Origin: Planotetraspora sp. A-T 1434
GTDB lineage: Bacteria > Actinomycetota > Actinomycetes > Streptosporangiales > Streptosporangiaceae
Assembly (NCBI RefSeq): GCF_025420585.1
Contig: NZ_JAOEGB010000044.1
Coordinates: forward strand, 1 to 35,517
Direction: 5' to 3'
Length of the DNA stretch: 35,517 nucleotides
Shown: in pieces, positions 9,062 through 17,285 of the stretch
How the letters are laid out: each line of letters opens with the position of its first letter
Position numbering within the stretch: position 1 is the first letter of the stretch
Made by a program: the position numbers and the translations under genes
Notes under the pieces: generated by a model
The model's input: the letters and a program-made list of their open reading frames with translations, nothing else
Database searches by the model: none
What the model was told of the DNA's origin: nothing

Positions 9062-9097
9062 GGAGGCTACCCTCCACAATAGTGGAGGGTAGCCTCC
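9062..9097. promoter_or_regulatory. Perfect 16-bp inverted repeat, probable TetR operator
   Basis: Arms GGAGGCTACCCTCCAC and its exact reverse complement flank a 4-nt AATA centre. The half-site pattern is GGAGG-N4-CCTCC-N8-GGAGG-N4-CCTCC. It lies 160 bp upstream of the SDR start. Read leftward, TTGTCG and TATTGT with 17-nt spacing straddle it, so binding would block that promoter. The same half-site pattern recurs before the TetR gene. Confidence 0.65.
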
Positions 9098-9366
9098 GCG
9101 ACAAGCAAAGGTTCTGCTCATGTGGGTCCCGGCCCTGCCGGAAGCCAGAGCCCTGGCGCAGTGAGCACGGCGGTCAGACGAGAAGGCACGGCGTCCGCCG
9201 TCGGAAGGGACGCGGCCTGGGCCGCATGCGCTTCCCGGCGCTGGGCTGCCGGCACCAATAGCGCCACGACCACGGAGTTCTCAGGGGCGACGCGGCGACC
9301 GAGACCGGCGTCGATGCGGTCACACGCGTATCGCCGGACGAGCAGCGAGGGTCAGCCTGCTAAAGT
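9098..9366. other. Intergenic stretch between the two operator clusters
   Basis: About 270 bp with no convincing gene. The frame of the TetR gene stays open leftwards to 9122, but the text is not protein-like and has no upstream ribosome site. The 5' end (9093-9117) resembles 9420-9444, both reading CCTCCGC-ACAAG-AAAG with a few changes, so the operator region seems duplicated and this stretch may be what was left between the copies. Confidence 0.4.
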
Positions 9367-9424
9367 TGAGGCGCACCTCCACAATACCGGAGGAATTCCT
9401 CCAGAATATCGGAGGCCGACCTCC
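9367..9424. promoter_or_regulatory. Alternating GGAGG/CCTCC operator array before the TetR gene
   Basis: Six half-sites alternate with strict spacing: (T)GAGG-N4-CCTCC-N8-GGAGG-N4-CCTCC-N8-GGAGG-N4-CCTCC. The N8 spacers are ACAATACC and AGAATATC, close to the ACAATAGT of the 9062-9097 site. This looks like two adjacent full copies of the same operator. The array ends 34 bp before the TetR start codon, so autoregulation is likely (inference). Confidence 0.6.
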
Positions 9425-9457
9425 GCAACAAGTAAAGCTTCCACCAGGGAGGAATCG

Positions 9458-10084
9458 GTGACAGACAACGCGGCACCACAGCCGCGCGTCGCGGTACGGC
9501 GACCGCATCGGGCCGACGCGCGGCGCAACTTCGATGCGCTGCTCAACGCCGCCCGCGAGGCGTTCGCCCAGCACGGCACCGAAGCGTCACTGGAGGAGAT
9601 CGCCCGCCGCGCCGGCGTCGGCATCGGCACGCTCTACCGCAACTTCCCAACTCGTCAGGACCTGTTCGACAGCGTGTACGTCGGCGAAGTGGAAGAGCTG
9701 TGCCGCGCGGCGGAAGAGGTCGCCAATCTGCCGCCGTGGGATGCGTTCGTCGCCTGGCTGCGGCGCTTCGTCGGCTACGTCGCCACCAAACGAGCCATCT
9801 ACGAGGCGCTCAACCGTGACTCCGAGATGTTCCGGTCCTGCAGGATCGCGATGTACGCCGCCGGAGAACCGCTGCTCGTCAGAGCCCAGGAGGCCGGAGA
9901 CGCCCGCTCAGATGCCAACTTTGACGACATTCTGCGCATGATCACCGGCATCACCGCCACGGGGTTCGTCGACGACGCGCAGCGGGAGCGGGTGCTGGGC
10001 ATCGCCCTCGACGGGCTGCGCGTCCGCGAGCACACTGCGCAGAACGCCGCCGAGCAAAGCGAGGAGTCAATCCAGGGCCACTGA
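9458..10084 (+). CDS. TetR/AcrR-family regulator
   Basis: 208 aa from the GTG at 9458, with GGGAGG six bases upstream. The N-terminal TetR helix-turn-helix reads RRNFDALLNAAREAF, then SLEEIARRAGVGIGTLYRNF, then PTRQDLFDSVY (about residues 25-75). The C-terminal helical ligand domain carries no conserved catalytic motif. This GIGTLYRNFPTR type of HTH is common in TetR repressors that sit beside oxidoreductases. The GGAGG/CCTCC operators before it and before the divergent SDR gene suggest it represses both. The aldehyde dehydrogenase starts 97 bp downstream on the same strand and could be read through. The likely inducer is a substrate or toxic product of these enzymes (inference). Confidence 0.92.
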   Translation: MTDNAAPQPRVAVRRPHRADARRNFDALLNAAREAFAQHGTEASLEEIARRAGVGIGTLYRNFPTRQDLFDSVYVGEVEELCRAAEEVANLPPWDAFVAWLRRFVGYVATKRAIYEALNRDSEMFRSCRIAMYAAGEPLLVRAQEAGDARSDANFDDILRMITGITATGFVDDAQRERVLGIALDGLRVREHTAQNAAEQSEESIQGH

Positions 10085-10181
10085 TGCGGATCGCGGAACT
10101 GCATCGGGTCGATCACCGGCATGGCTCGCGGCGTGGGACGCGGGCCGCTACAGATCTGAAAGCACCGGAGAGAGAAAGCAC

Positions 10182-11624
10182 ATGATCACCTACGACCGGC
10201 TTTTCATCGGGGGCTCCTGGGTGGCGCCGAGCAACGCGAAGCTGCTCGACATCGTCTCGCCGCACGACCAGGCGGTGATCGGCCGCGCGGCACAGGCGCA
10301 GCCGGCGGACGTGGACCGCGCAGTGGCCGCCGCGCGGGCGTCGTTCGACGCGGGTGTGTGGCGCTCGACGCCGCCGGCGGAGCGGATCGCGGTCCTGCGG
10401 CGATTCAACACGCTGCGCGAGGAGAACGGGGAGAAGGTCGCGCGCCTGATCTCGCTGGAGAACGGTTCGGCGGGCTGGTTCACGCTGGCAGGACAGCCGG
10501 GCCTGACCCGGCAGGCGAACGCCTACCTGAAAGCGGCGGAGGAGTTCGGATGGGAGGAGACGCTGATGCCCTCCGACCCGGCGTCCGCGGTGCGCAGCGT
10601 GGTGCGCCGTGAGGCAGTCGGCGTCGTGGCCGCGGTGATCCCGTGGAACTCGCCGTTCTCCTCGGCCACGTCAAAGATCATCCCCGCACTCCTCGCCGGT
10701 AACTCCGTGGTCCTCAAGGCGCCCGCGGAGAACTCGCTGAGCATGGGCTTCCTGGCCGAGCTGCTGGAGCGGGTGGGCCTGCCCGCGGGGGTGATCAGCG
10801 TCCTGCCCGCGGACCGGGAGACCAGTGAGTACCTGGTGTCGCACAAGGAGGTCGACAAGGTCGCGTTCACCGGTTCGACGCGGGCCGGCCGCCGAATCGC
10901 CTCCATCGCGGGCGAGCAGCTCAAGCGGGTCAGCCTGGAGCTGGGCGGGAAGTCCGCCGCCGTCATCCTGCCGGACGCCGACATCGAGAAGGCCGTCGCG
11001 GGACTGAAGTTCGGCTCTCTGCTCAACAACGGCGAGTCGTGCATCGCGCAGACCCGGATCCTCGCCCCGCGCAGCCGGTACGAGGAGGTCGTGGCCGCGC
11101 TGAAGGAGCTGGTGGAGTCGCTGACGGTGGGCGACCCCAGCAACCCCGACACCTTCATCGGCCCGATGATCCGCCCCGACCAGCAGGAGCGGGTGCGCAG
11201 CTACATCCAGCTCGGCATCGACGAGGGCGCCCGCCTGGTCGCCGGCGGTCCGCAGATCCCCGAAGGCCTGGAGAAGGGCAACTACGTCACCCCCACCCTG
11301 TTCGCCGACGTCGACAACTCCATGCGGATCGCGCAGGAGGAGATCTTCGGCCCGGTCCTGGTCGTCATCGCCTACGACGACGAGGACGACGCCGTACGCA
11401 TCGCCAACGACTCCGAGTACGGACTCTCCGGCGGCGTCTGGTCCGCCGACGAGGCTCACGCCTTGGACGTCGCCCGCCGCATCCGCACCGGCACCATCAC
11501 CGTTAATGGCGCCCCCGTCGCCTTCGACGGCCCGTTCGGCGGCTTCAAGGCCAGCGGCATCGGCCGTGAGTACGGCGCGGTCGGCCTCGGCACCTACACC
11601 GAGTACAAGACCATCACCGTCTGA
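10182..11624 (+). CDS. NAD(P)+-dependent aldehyde dehydrogenase
   Basis: 480 aa, full family length. It oxidises an aldehyde to the acid in the cytosol. Visible signatures are the PWNSPF motif near residue 150, cofactor loop FTGSTRAG near 228, catalytic Glu253 in LELGGKSA, catalytic Cys287 in NNGESCIAQ (GESC rather than the commoner GQxC), EEIFGPVL near 387 and the C-terminal PFGGFKASGIGREYG. GAGAGAAAG precedes the ATG. Position next to an SDR and a TetR repressor suggests an alcohol-to-aldehyde-to-acid degradation or detoxification module, although the SDR partner has an altered active site. The substrate cannot be deduced. Confidence 0.96.
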   Translation: MITYDRLFIGGSWVAPSNAKLLDIVSPHDQAVIGRAAQAQPADVDRAVAAARASFDAGVWRSTPPAERIAVLRRFNTLREENGEKVARLISLENGSAGWFTLAGQPGLTRQANAYLKAAEEFGWEETLMPSDPASAVRSVVRREAVGVVAAVIPWNSPFSSATSKIIPALLAGNSVVLKAPAENSLSMGFLAELLERVGLPAGVISVLPADRETSEYLVSHKEVDKVAFTGSTRAGRRIASIAGEQLKRVSLELGGKSAAVILPDADIEKAVAGLKFGSLLNNGESCIAQTRILAPRSRYEEVVAALKELVESLTVGDPSNPDTFIGPMIRPDQQERVRSYIQLGIDEGARLVAGGPQIPEGLEKGNYVTPTLFADVDNSMRIAQEEIFGPVLVVIAYDDEDDAVRIANDSEYGLSGGVWSADEAHALDVARRIRTGTITVNGAPVAFDGPFGGFKASGIGREYGAVGLGTYTEYKTITV

Positions 11625-11661
11625 TCCCGTCGTACGACAGAGCACAGCCCGATCCGCCGAC

Positions 11662-11690
11662 GGCGGCAGGTGGCCCGACCCACTGCCGCC
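11662..11690. terminator. Terminator-like hairpin between convergent genes
   Basis: GGCGGCAG and CTGCCGCC form a perfect 8-bp stem that can extend inward with TGG/CCA. It sits between the aldehyde dehydrogenase and the convergent TetR gene. There is no U-tract, which is usual in high-GC actinomycetes. Confidence 0.5.
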
Positions 11691-11819
11691 GGCGCGGCTT
11701 TCGCGCACCGCACCGCATCGCCCACGTCCGTTCAGAGCACCGCGTTGCCGGCGGCGCCCGGGAAGTCCGTGCTGAACGCGATGTCCTTGCAGGCCGCGAA
11801 CTCGGCCCGCACCGGTGTG

Positions 11820-12401
11820 TCAGGACGTTCCGAGGCCGCGCAGCAGGGTGTCGACGACGACGTCCGCCGCCTGTGCGGGGCTCAGCTGGGGCATCTGCCG
11901 GGACACGAGGTGCATGAGCTGGGGCAGCAGCGCTGAGGCCCACCCCTCCGGAAGGCCGGAGCGGAGGAGCCCTTGGTCAGTGGCGCGGCGGAGGAAGGCG
12001 TCGACTTCGCGGCTGGACGCGTCGCGGCGGGCGCGTACGGCGTCGTCGGCGAGCATGCGGGCGAGGTCGACGGGCCAGGTGCGGTTGACGGCGATGATGT
12101 TCTCGACGTAGCGGTGCAGGGCGACGGCGACGGGTGCCTCGCGCAGCCGGGCGTCCTCGATGGCGCGTTCGATGGCTTCCAGGCGGGATTCGTAGATGGC
12201 CGCGAGGAGTTCCTCGCGGGAGGCGAAGCGCCGGTAGACGGTGCGCCGGTCTACGCCGGCCTCGGCAGCGATGCTCGCGATGCTCGCGGCCGGGTCGGCG
12301 GCGAGCATGCGCGCTCCGGTGGTCAGGACGGCCTCCAGGTTGCGTGCTGCGTCGGCTCTCACCGCACCGAGTGTAGCGGGCACATGTGAAGTATCCGCCA
12401 T
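11820..12401 (-). CDS. TetR-family regulator, divergent from an MFS exporter
   Basis: 193 aa. The N-terminal HTH is at about residues 15-65: ARNLEAVLTTGARML, then SIASIAAEAGVDRRTVYRRF and ASREELLAAIYE. The rest is a helical ligand-binding domain. GGAGAGG precedes the ATG. It is divergently arranged with the MFS exporter, and the 146-bp gap contains an inverted repeat (12415-12427) overlapping a TTGACA element. This is the usual layout of a repressor of drug efflux induced by the exported compound. The function follows from family and position; the ligand is unknown. Confidence 0.93.
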   Translation of the reverse strand: MADTSHVPATLGAVRADAARNLEAVLTTGARMLAADPAASIASIAAEAGVDRRTVYRRFASREELLAAIYESRLEAIERAIEDARLREAPVAVALHRYVENIIAVNRTWPVDLARMLADDAVRARRDASSREVDAFLRRATDQGLLRSGLPEGWASALLPQLMHLVSRQMPQLSPAQAADVVVDTLLRGLGTS

Positions 12402-12414
12402 CTAAAGCCTCTCC

Positions 12415-12487
12415 ATTGTGAAACAATTGACATTAACTGCTACAGTGCAGTGACATATAGCTCCGATAGTGCCAGCCTGATGAGGCT
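12415..12487. promoter_or_regulatory. Divergent TetR/MFS control region with inverted repeats
   Basis: ATTGT-GAA-ACAAT (12415-12427) is a perfect 13-bp inverted repeat. It overlaps TTGACA at 12427-12432, the best -35 candidate for the exporter. No well-spaced -10 is clear. Further on are ACTGC-N6-GCAGT (12437-12452) and a small AGCCT-GATG-AGGCT hairpin (12474-12487). The first repeat is the most likely TetR operator. Confidence 0.45.
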
Positions 12488-12547
12488 AGACCGTTGTGTA
12501 GCGGTCGGCGCACCACCCGTGCCACCCCTGTAGAAAGGCAGGTGCCG

Positions 12548-14077
12548 ATGTCGAAGGCACAACACTCCCCGTCACCCAGAGCGGGCGGTGTCGCCGCCGC
12601 CATGAGCGCGCTGATCCTGGCGGTTCTCCTAGCGGCCCTGGACCAGACCATCGTGTCGACGGCGTTACCCCGGATAGCGAAGGATCTGAACGGGTTCGAC
12701 GACATCGCGTGGGTCAGCGCCGCATATCTGCTCGCATCGACGGCGGTGACACCGCTGTGGGGCAAGCTCGGCGACATGTTCGGCCGCAAGCGGCTGTACC
12801 TGGCCTCGACCACGATCTTCCTGATCGCCTCGGTGACCTGCGGACTGGCGCAGAACCTGCCCGAGCTGATCGGCGCCCGCGTACTGCAGGGCGTCGGCGG
12901 CGGCGGCATGATCGTGCTGACCTTCGCCCTGGTCGGTGACATCGTCGCGCCGCGCGAACGCGGCCGCTACCAGGGCATGTTCGGCTCGGTCTACGGCGTC
13001 GCCAGCATCGTCGGCCCCCTGCTGGGCGGTGTCTTCACCGACCAACTGTCCTGGCGGTGGGCGTTCCTGATCAACCTGCCCGTCGGTGCCGTCTCCCTGG
13101 TCATCGCCGCCCGGGCGCTGCCCGCGGCCACCAGGGGAGCCAAGGCCCGCATCGACTACCTGGGCTCGCTGGTCCTGGCCGCGATCGCCACCGGCCTAGT
13201 CATGATCACGTCGTTCGGTGAGCGCTGGGGATGGGCCTCGCCGGCCATCCTCGGTCTGATCGCCGCCACCGTCGCGCCGGCCGTGCTGCTGGTGCCCGTC
13301 GAGCGCCGGGCCGCCGCCCCGGTCCTGCCGCCGGCCATGTTCGCCTCGCGGACCGTGGTGTTCTCCTCGCTGATCGGGTTCGTCGCCAACGCGGCGATGT
13401 TCGCCGTCCTGGTCTATCTGCCCACCTACCTCCAGATCGTCCACGGGGTCTCGGCCACCCTCTCCGGTGTCCACATGCTGCCCCTGGTCGCCGGTCTGGT
13501 CGTCAGCCAGTCCCTGGCGGGACGCTGGTCGGCGCACGCCGGCAGACTGCGCCCGGTCCTCCTCGCGGGTCTGCTCGCCAACCTCGCCGGGCTGCTTCTG
13601 CTGGGCACGATCGGGGCTGCCACGAACACCCTCGTGCTGAGCGTCTACTTCCTGATCACCGGCGTCGGCATCGGCATGGTGCCCATGGTCGTGCTGACCA
13701 CCGTCCAGAACAGCGTGCCCGTAGCCGATCTCGGCGCCGCCAGTGCCGTGGTCACCTTCGCCCGCTCCATCGGCGCGGCCTTTGGGGTCGCCGTCTTCGG
13801 TACCCTCCTCAACACCGGCTTCGCAGACCGCACCCGCGGCCTGGCGACCGCCGACGGTTTCGACGCCGCCCGCCCCGACACCATCGGCCGGCTCCCCGCC
13901 GCCCTGCGCGACACCGCGCTGGACGCCTTCGCCCACGCCACGGCCACTGGCTACCTCTGGATCGCCCCCACCCTCGCCGTCGGCACCCTCCTCGCCCTCT
14001 TCCTCAAGCCGGCCCACAAGACCGCAGAGACGACCATTGCCCCCGACACCGCCAACGACGCCGTCCAGGCCGCCTGA
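12548..14077 (+). CDS. MFS multidrug exporter, DHA2 (EmrB/QacA) type
   Basis: 509 aa from the ATG at 12548; the frame extends upstream, but GAAAGGCAGG lies properly before this ATG. It is a 14-helix proton-coupled drug exporter in the membrane. Helix 1 carries LDQTIVSTALPRIA, the DHA2 family signature. The loop between helices 2 and 3 has motif A, GKLGDMFGRKRL. Helix 5 has motif C (GPLLGGVF). The sequence ends with a polar cytoplasmic tail. The divergent TetR gene very likely represses it. The substrate is unknown. Confidence 0.95.
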   Translation: MSKAQHSPSPRAGGVAAAMSALILAVLLAALDQTIVSTALPRIAKDLNGFDDIAWVSAAYLLASTAVTPLWGKLGDMFGRKRLYLASTTIFLIASVTCGLAQNLPELIGARVLQGVGGGGMIVLTFALVGDIVAPRERGRYQGMFGSVYGVASIVGPLLGGVFTDQLSWRWAFLINLPVGAVSLVIAARALPAATRGAKARIDYLGSLVLAAIATGLVMITSFGERWGWASPAILGLIAATVAPAVLLVPVERRAAAPVLPPAMFASRTVVFSSLIGFVANAAMFAVLVYLPTYLQIVHGVSATLSGVHMLPLVAGLVVSQSLAGRWSAHAGRLRPVLLAGLLANLAGLLLLGTIGAATNTLVLSVYFLITGVGIGMVPMVVLTTVQNSVPVADLGAASAVVTFARSIGAAFGVAVFGTLLNTGFADRTRGLATADGFDAARPDTIGRLPAALRDTALDAFAHATATGYLWIAPTLAVGTLLALFLKPAHKTAETTIAPDTANDAVQAA

Positions 14078-14150
14078 GCCACCAGACAGCGCGCTCTCGA
14101 CCGGCCGACGCCCTCATGTATGACAGTTCACATGTGTGGGCCGGGCTGGT

Positions 14151-14476
14151 TCAGCGGGAGAGGGAGTAGGGACAGTGGAGTCTGTCGTCGCGACTATGGT
14201 CGGCCGCGAAGGTGAGCAGGAAGTGCTCGTTCCCGCAGGTCACGAGCTCGACCGAGTCGACTGGGACGTCACCACGGCGGACCTCCTCCAAGGACCCGGG
14301 CGCACTTCGACTAAGCACGACCGAACTCCCCCGACCGCGAAACCCGCAGAGCTCGTACACCGTGGCGCGGATCCAGGCGATGGCCGCGCAGATGGTGCCG
14401 GCCTCGAGCCTCAGCCACGTGCCACGTTCGCCGGGCCCCGCGGCCGGTGTCAGGTCCCGCCCACACTGACACACAT
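14151..14476 (-). CDS. Possible small hypothetical protein
   Basis: The 450-bp gap between the MFS gene and the sigma factor holds a minus-strand frame with good G/C third-position bias. From the GTG at 14476 it gives about 108 aa including GTWLRLEAGTICAAIAWIRA and GSLEEVRRGDVPVDSVELV. No family is recognised. There is no ribosome site before the GTG, and the frame extends further into the sigma gene, where it is clearly a shadow. It could be leaderless, or chance. Confidence 0.35.
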
Positions 14477-14527
14477 AGCCGGCGTTAGGGTGAAAGGAAA
14501 TATGTGTTGCGGCCGGAAGGGCAAGGT

Positions 14528-15493
14528 ATGAGCGGGTTGCCGGGTGACGCTGGGCCGGCGGAGGACGCGGCACTGACACGCGCCGCGCAGGCGGGCGACG
14601 TGTCGGCTCTGGCCCTGCTGCTGGAGCGGCACCGGCCCGGGATGCGCGCGGTGGCGCTCAGCCTGCTGGGGCCCTGTGCGGACGTGGACGACGTCATGCA
14701 GGAAGCGGCGCTGGTGGCGTTGCGGCGGATCGTGGACGTCCGCGATCCTGAGTCCGTGGGGCCGTGGCTGCGCATGGTCGTACGCAACCGCTGCCGGACT
14801 CTGCTGCGCGCCGCCCGGCGCGTCGAGCCCGTGGAAAGGGTACCGCTGCCGCCCGAGGGCACCACACCCGAGGAGGTCCTGCAGAGCCACGCGCTGCGGG
14901 ACTGGATCTGGGAGGCCGTCGAGGCATTGTCACCGACCCTGCGCCTGCCGGTCGTCTTGCGCTACTTCTCCACCGGGATCACCTCGTACCAGCAGATAGC
15001 CGACGCCTGCGCAATATCCGTCAGCACCGTGCGCAGCCGGCTGAACCAGGCACGCCCCGCGCTGGCCCGCGCTCTGACCGCTACCGCGGGCACGGCGCAC
15101 GAGGACGTGCGCCGCCGTACGGAAGCCAGCTGGCAGGAGGCGCGCGCGACGCTCGCGGCCGCCGCGCACGGCGAGTTCGGCAAGGTGGTCAAGGACCGCT
15201 ACTCCCCCGAGGTCTCACTGTGGTCCGGGGGCGAACGACTCGGCGGGGCCGAGCTCCTGCTGGCGGGCATGGACTTGGACCTCTCGGCTGGCGTGCGCCA
15301 GCGGCCCCTGCACGTGGTGACCGGCCGGTCACTGGTCATCTGGGAGATGGAACTGGTCAACCCGCCGGACGATCCGGACCACTGCCCGCCGGGGGTCGCC
15401 TGGATCATGACGCTGGACGGGGGTCGCTTCGACCAGGTCTCCCTCTACCACGCACCGCGCCCCCATGCCCTGCCGGCGCCCGCCCCGGCCTGA
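14528..15493 (+). CDS. ECF-type RNA polymerase sigma factor with C-terminal NTF2-like domain
   Basis: 321 aa from the ATG at 14528, preceded by GGAAGGGCAAGG. Region 2 is at about residues 15-90 (DVDDVMQEAALVALRRI, then WLRMVVRNRCRTLLR). Region 4 is at about 130-185 (LPVVLRYFSTGITSYQQIA, then SVSTVRSRLNQAR). About 125 further residues (WQEARATLAAA..., SLWSGGERLGG, IMTLDGGRFDQVSLYH) look like a SnoaL/NTF2-type fold. Such C-terminal domains are known to modulate activity in place of a separate anti-sigma factor, and none is encoded next door. The alpha/beta hydrolase 122 bp downstream is a candidate target. Region 4 contains a TTA-free actinomycete codon pattern like its neighbours, so no sign of transfer was noticed. 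Confidence 0.9.
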   Translation: MSGLPGDAGPAEDAALTRAAQAGDVSALALLLERHRPGMRAVALSLLGPCADVDDVMQEAALVALRRIVDVRDPESVGPWLRMVVRNRCRTLLRAARRVEPVERVPLPPEGTTPEEVLQSHALRDWIWEAVEALSPTLRLPVVLRYFSTGITSYQQIADACAISVSTVRSRLNQARPALARALTATAGTAHEDVRRRTEASWQEARATLAAAAHGEFGKVVKDRYSPEVSLWSGGERLGGAELLLAGMDLDLSAGVRQRPLHVVTGRSLVIWEMELVNPPDDPDHCPPGVAWIMTLDGGRFDQVSLYHAPRPHALPAPAPA

Positions 15494-15524
15494 GTCCACG
15501 CCCCTCCCCCACCGCCTCGGCAGC

Positions 15525-15538
15525 GTGACACAGATCAC
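15525..15538. promoter_or_regulatory. Possible Crp-like site
   Basis: GTGA-N6-TCAC lies between the sigma factor and the hydrolase gene and matches the symmetric core of Crp/FNR-family sites. One conserved G of the streptomycete consensus is A here. Weak on its own. Confidence 0.25.
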
Positions 15539-15574
15539 ATCCTGCCGATCCAACTTCCCGGCCCCCGGAGCGTC

Positions 15575-15598
15575 GTGCAGGTGTCATAACACCTGCAC
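15575..15598. promoter_or_regulatory. Perfect 10-bp inverted repeat before the hydrolase gene
   Basis: GTGCAGGTGT and ACACCTGCAC flank the 4-nt CATA. The repeat ends 17 bp before the ATG at 15616 and 7 bp before its GGAGG ribosome site. It can be an operator or an RNA hairpin controlling translation. Confidence 0.5.
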
Positions 15599-15615
15599 AC
15601 CACACGGAGGTCCCG

Positions 15616-16557
15616 ATGAGAAGGCCCATCGCGCACACTGACGACTCGGCGTCCGGCACCGGCCCCCTCTCCCCCGGCACCCACTCCTACCGGCTGGGCG
15701 GCATTGTCCAGCGCTATCACGTCCACGGCAGCGGCCCGGTGTGCCTGGCCCACTCCGGCGGGCCCGGCATCTTCTGGGACTACCTGCGCATGCCCGCCCT
15801 CGAGGAGCACCTGACCATGGTGTACGTCGAGCCCGTCGGCACCGCGGCGGACAGCCGTTTGCCCTCACACCCGCACGGGTACACGCGGGAGAGGTACAGC
15901 AGCTTCCTGGAGATACTGATCAACCGGCTCGGCGTGCCCAAGGTGCACCTGCTGGGGCACTCGCACGGCGCGTTCGTGGCCGCCTACCACGCCCTGCACC
16001 GCCCCCAGCGGCTGGCGGGCGTCGTGCTGTACGAGGGGGCACCGGTCACCGGGCCCGAACACGGCGCGGAGGCGGCCCGCATGGTGGAGGCGTTCGTCGC
16101 CAAGCACGCTGGCCACCCGGGGCTGCCCGATGTGCTGGCCGCGTTCGGTACGATGTCGAGCGTCTCGAGCGACGAGCAGACTGTGGCGCTCGCCCGAGGT
16201 GTGCTGCCGTCGTACTTCGCCGACTACTGGGGCAACGAGGAGCGGTTGGCGCCGTTCCGGGACGCGATCCGGGCCACGTACATCTCAGGCCTGGACGAGG
16301 ACCTCACGCCCGACGTCATCGACGATCGTGTCGCGCTCAAGGGACTGGAGGTACCGGCTCTCGTCATCGTGGGCCGGCACGACGTGATCTGCGGGATGCG
16401 CTGGGGACTCGAACTGCACGACCTGATTCCCGACGCGCGGCTGCTGGTGCTGGAGAACAGCGGTCACATGGGGCACATCGAGGAGCCCGAGTTGTTCGCG
16501 GCCGCGGTCCGCGACTTCGTCCTCCGGAACGCCGCCCCGGGGGGCGGGGCGGCGTAG
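15616..16557 (+). CDS. Alpha/beta hydrolase (proline-iminopeptidase-like)
   Basis: 313 aa with no signal peptide, so cytosolic. The oxyanion motif HSGGPG (about 51-56) is the one seen in prolyl aminopeptidases and related hydrolases. The nucleophile Ser116 is in GHSHGA, the acid is Asp256 in VGRHDVICG, and the base is His284 in NSGHMGH. The cap region (about 140-225) is helical. GGAGG precedes the ATG by 5 nt. It follows the ECF sigma factor gene with a 122-bp gap that holds a strong inverted repeat, so it may have its own promoter. The substrate is uncertain: a peptide, an ester or a lactone all fit. Confidence 0.93.
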   Translation: MRRPIAHTDDSASGTGPLSPGTHSYRLGGIVQRYHVHGSGPVCLAHSGGPGIFWDYLRMPALEEHLTMVYVEPVGTAADSRLPSHPHGYTRERYSSFLEILINRLGVPKVHLLGHSHGAFVAAYHALHRPQRLAGVVLYEGAPVTGPEHGAEAARMVEAFVAKHAGHPGLPDVLAAFGTMSSVSSDEQTVALARGVLPSYFADYWGNEERLAPFRDAIRATYISGLDEDLTPDVIDDRVALKGLEVPALVIVGRHDVICGMRWGLELHDLIPDARLLVLENSGHMGHIEEPELFAAAVRDFVLRNAAPGGGAA

Positions 16558-16837
16558 GCACCTCGAGAAGCGGTCGGCCCTGCCTGCAGGCACACGTGAA
16601 CCCCGGTCGTAGTAACGGGGGCTGTCTGCTCACCGTAAGCGGGGAATCCCGTGCTGTGCCTGCGCCGTGGGGCCGACCTGGGCGCCGCTGGAGGGGAAAC
16701 CTCCGGAAAGCGTCAGGGCGCCGACGTGGCCATCGCCACGGAGCCGCGCGATATAACGAAGGGGCCCGCAGCTCGCGCTGCCGGCCCCTTACGGTGTGAG
16801 CCGCGTCCGTGGTCCCGGGGATCAGGTCCGAGACGGG
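16558..16837. terminator. Convergent intergenic region with three stem-loops
   Basis: No gene here. CCCCG-N10-CGGGG (16601-16620) lies just after the hydrolase gene. A compound hairpin occupies 16681-16722 (outer GGCGCC/GGCGCC, inner GGAGG-GGAAA-CCTCC). The strongest is AAGGGGCC...GGCCCCTT at 16759-16790, a 14-bp stem with one mismatch and a TCGC loop. Read leftward it is followed by TTCGTTATAT, so it suits termination of the SRPBCC gene and may act in both directions. Confidence 0.6.
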
Positions 16838-17266
16838 TCACTTGGCCCGCAGGGGCCCCGCGAAGGACTTGCGCAGGGACGAAGGAGCAACGACGGGGAG
16901 CAGTGCGGCGAGCACCTTGCCTTTGAACGTGCTCGGCTGCCGCGTCAGCTCGACGTCGACCCGGGTGCCGTCGCCCTCGGGGACCATCCGGAAGACCCAG
17001 CCACCGCCGGCTCCAAAGAGTTTGGAGTCGAGCGTGGTGATGGTGACCGTGTCACCGCCCCGCTCCCACTCGTAGCGCGCGCGCTCCCAGGCGGCGGCGG
17101 TCCCCTCGGTGACCTCGGCCCAAGTGTCGCCGAGTTCGTGGACCTTGAAGTGTTCGGTGTCGATCGTGGGCCACGCCTCGGCGCGGGAAGGGCTGAAGTC
17201 GGTCAGCACCTCCAGCACGTCCTCGGGGCTGAGCGCGGAGACGAGATGGAACCGTACGACTGCCAT
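16838..17266 (-). CDS. SRPBCC-fold protein (polyketide cyclase/dehydrase-like)
   Basis: 142 aa from the ATG at 17266; AAGGAAACCC sits before it, whereas the longer frame up to 17338 has no such support. The helix-grip fold is suggested by MAVVRFHLVSALSPEDVLEV at the start, then FSPSRAEAWPTID, an EVTEGTAAAWERARYEW strand region, and a final FKGKVLAALLPVVAPSSLRKSF helix that would cover a hydrophobic pocket. Family members bind lipids or polyketide-like ligands; no catalytic residues are fixed. Two copies of the 21-bp GTCACC-N9-GGTGAC repeat lie 20 and 62 bp upstream of the start, so it is a candidate member of that regulon. Confidence 0.9.
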   Translation of the reverse strand: MAVVRFHLVSALSPEDVLEVLTDFSPSRAEAWPTIDTEHFKVHELGDTWAEVTEGTAAAWERARYEWERGGDTVTITTLDSKLFGAGGGWVFRMVPEGDGTRVDVELTRQPSTFKGKVLAALLPVVAPSSLRKSFAGPLRAK

Positions 17267-17285
17267 GGGTTTCCTTATAAAGAAG

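Noticed and set aside
9122-9457. N-terminal extension of the TetR protein by 112 aa
   Set aside because: The extension would translate the operator array and has no TetR-like sequence. The GTG at 9458 has a strong ribosome site.
15317-15332. 16-bp palindrome GTGACCGGCCGGTCAC
   Set aside because: It lies within the sigma factor coding sequence and fits codon use, so I treat it as chance.
17041-17060. GGTGAC and GTCACC runs inside coding sequences (e.g. 2898, 17041, 20231)
   Set aside because: They lack the N9 spacing or the paired half-site and follow codon patterns.
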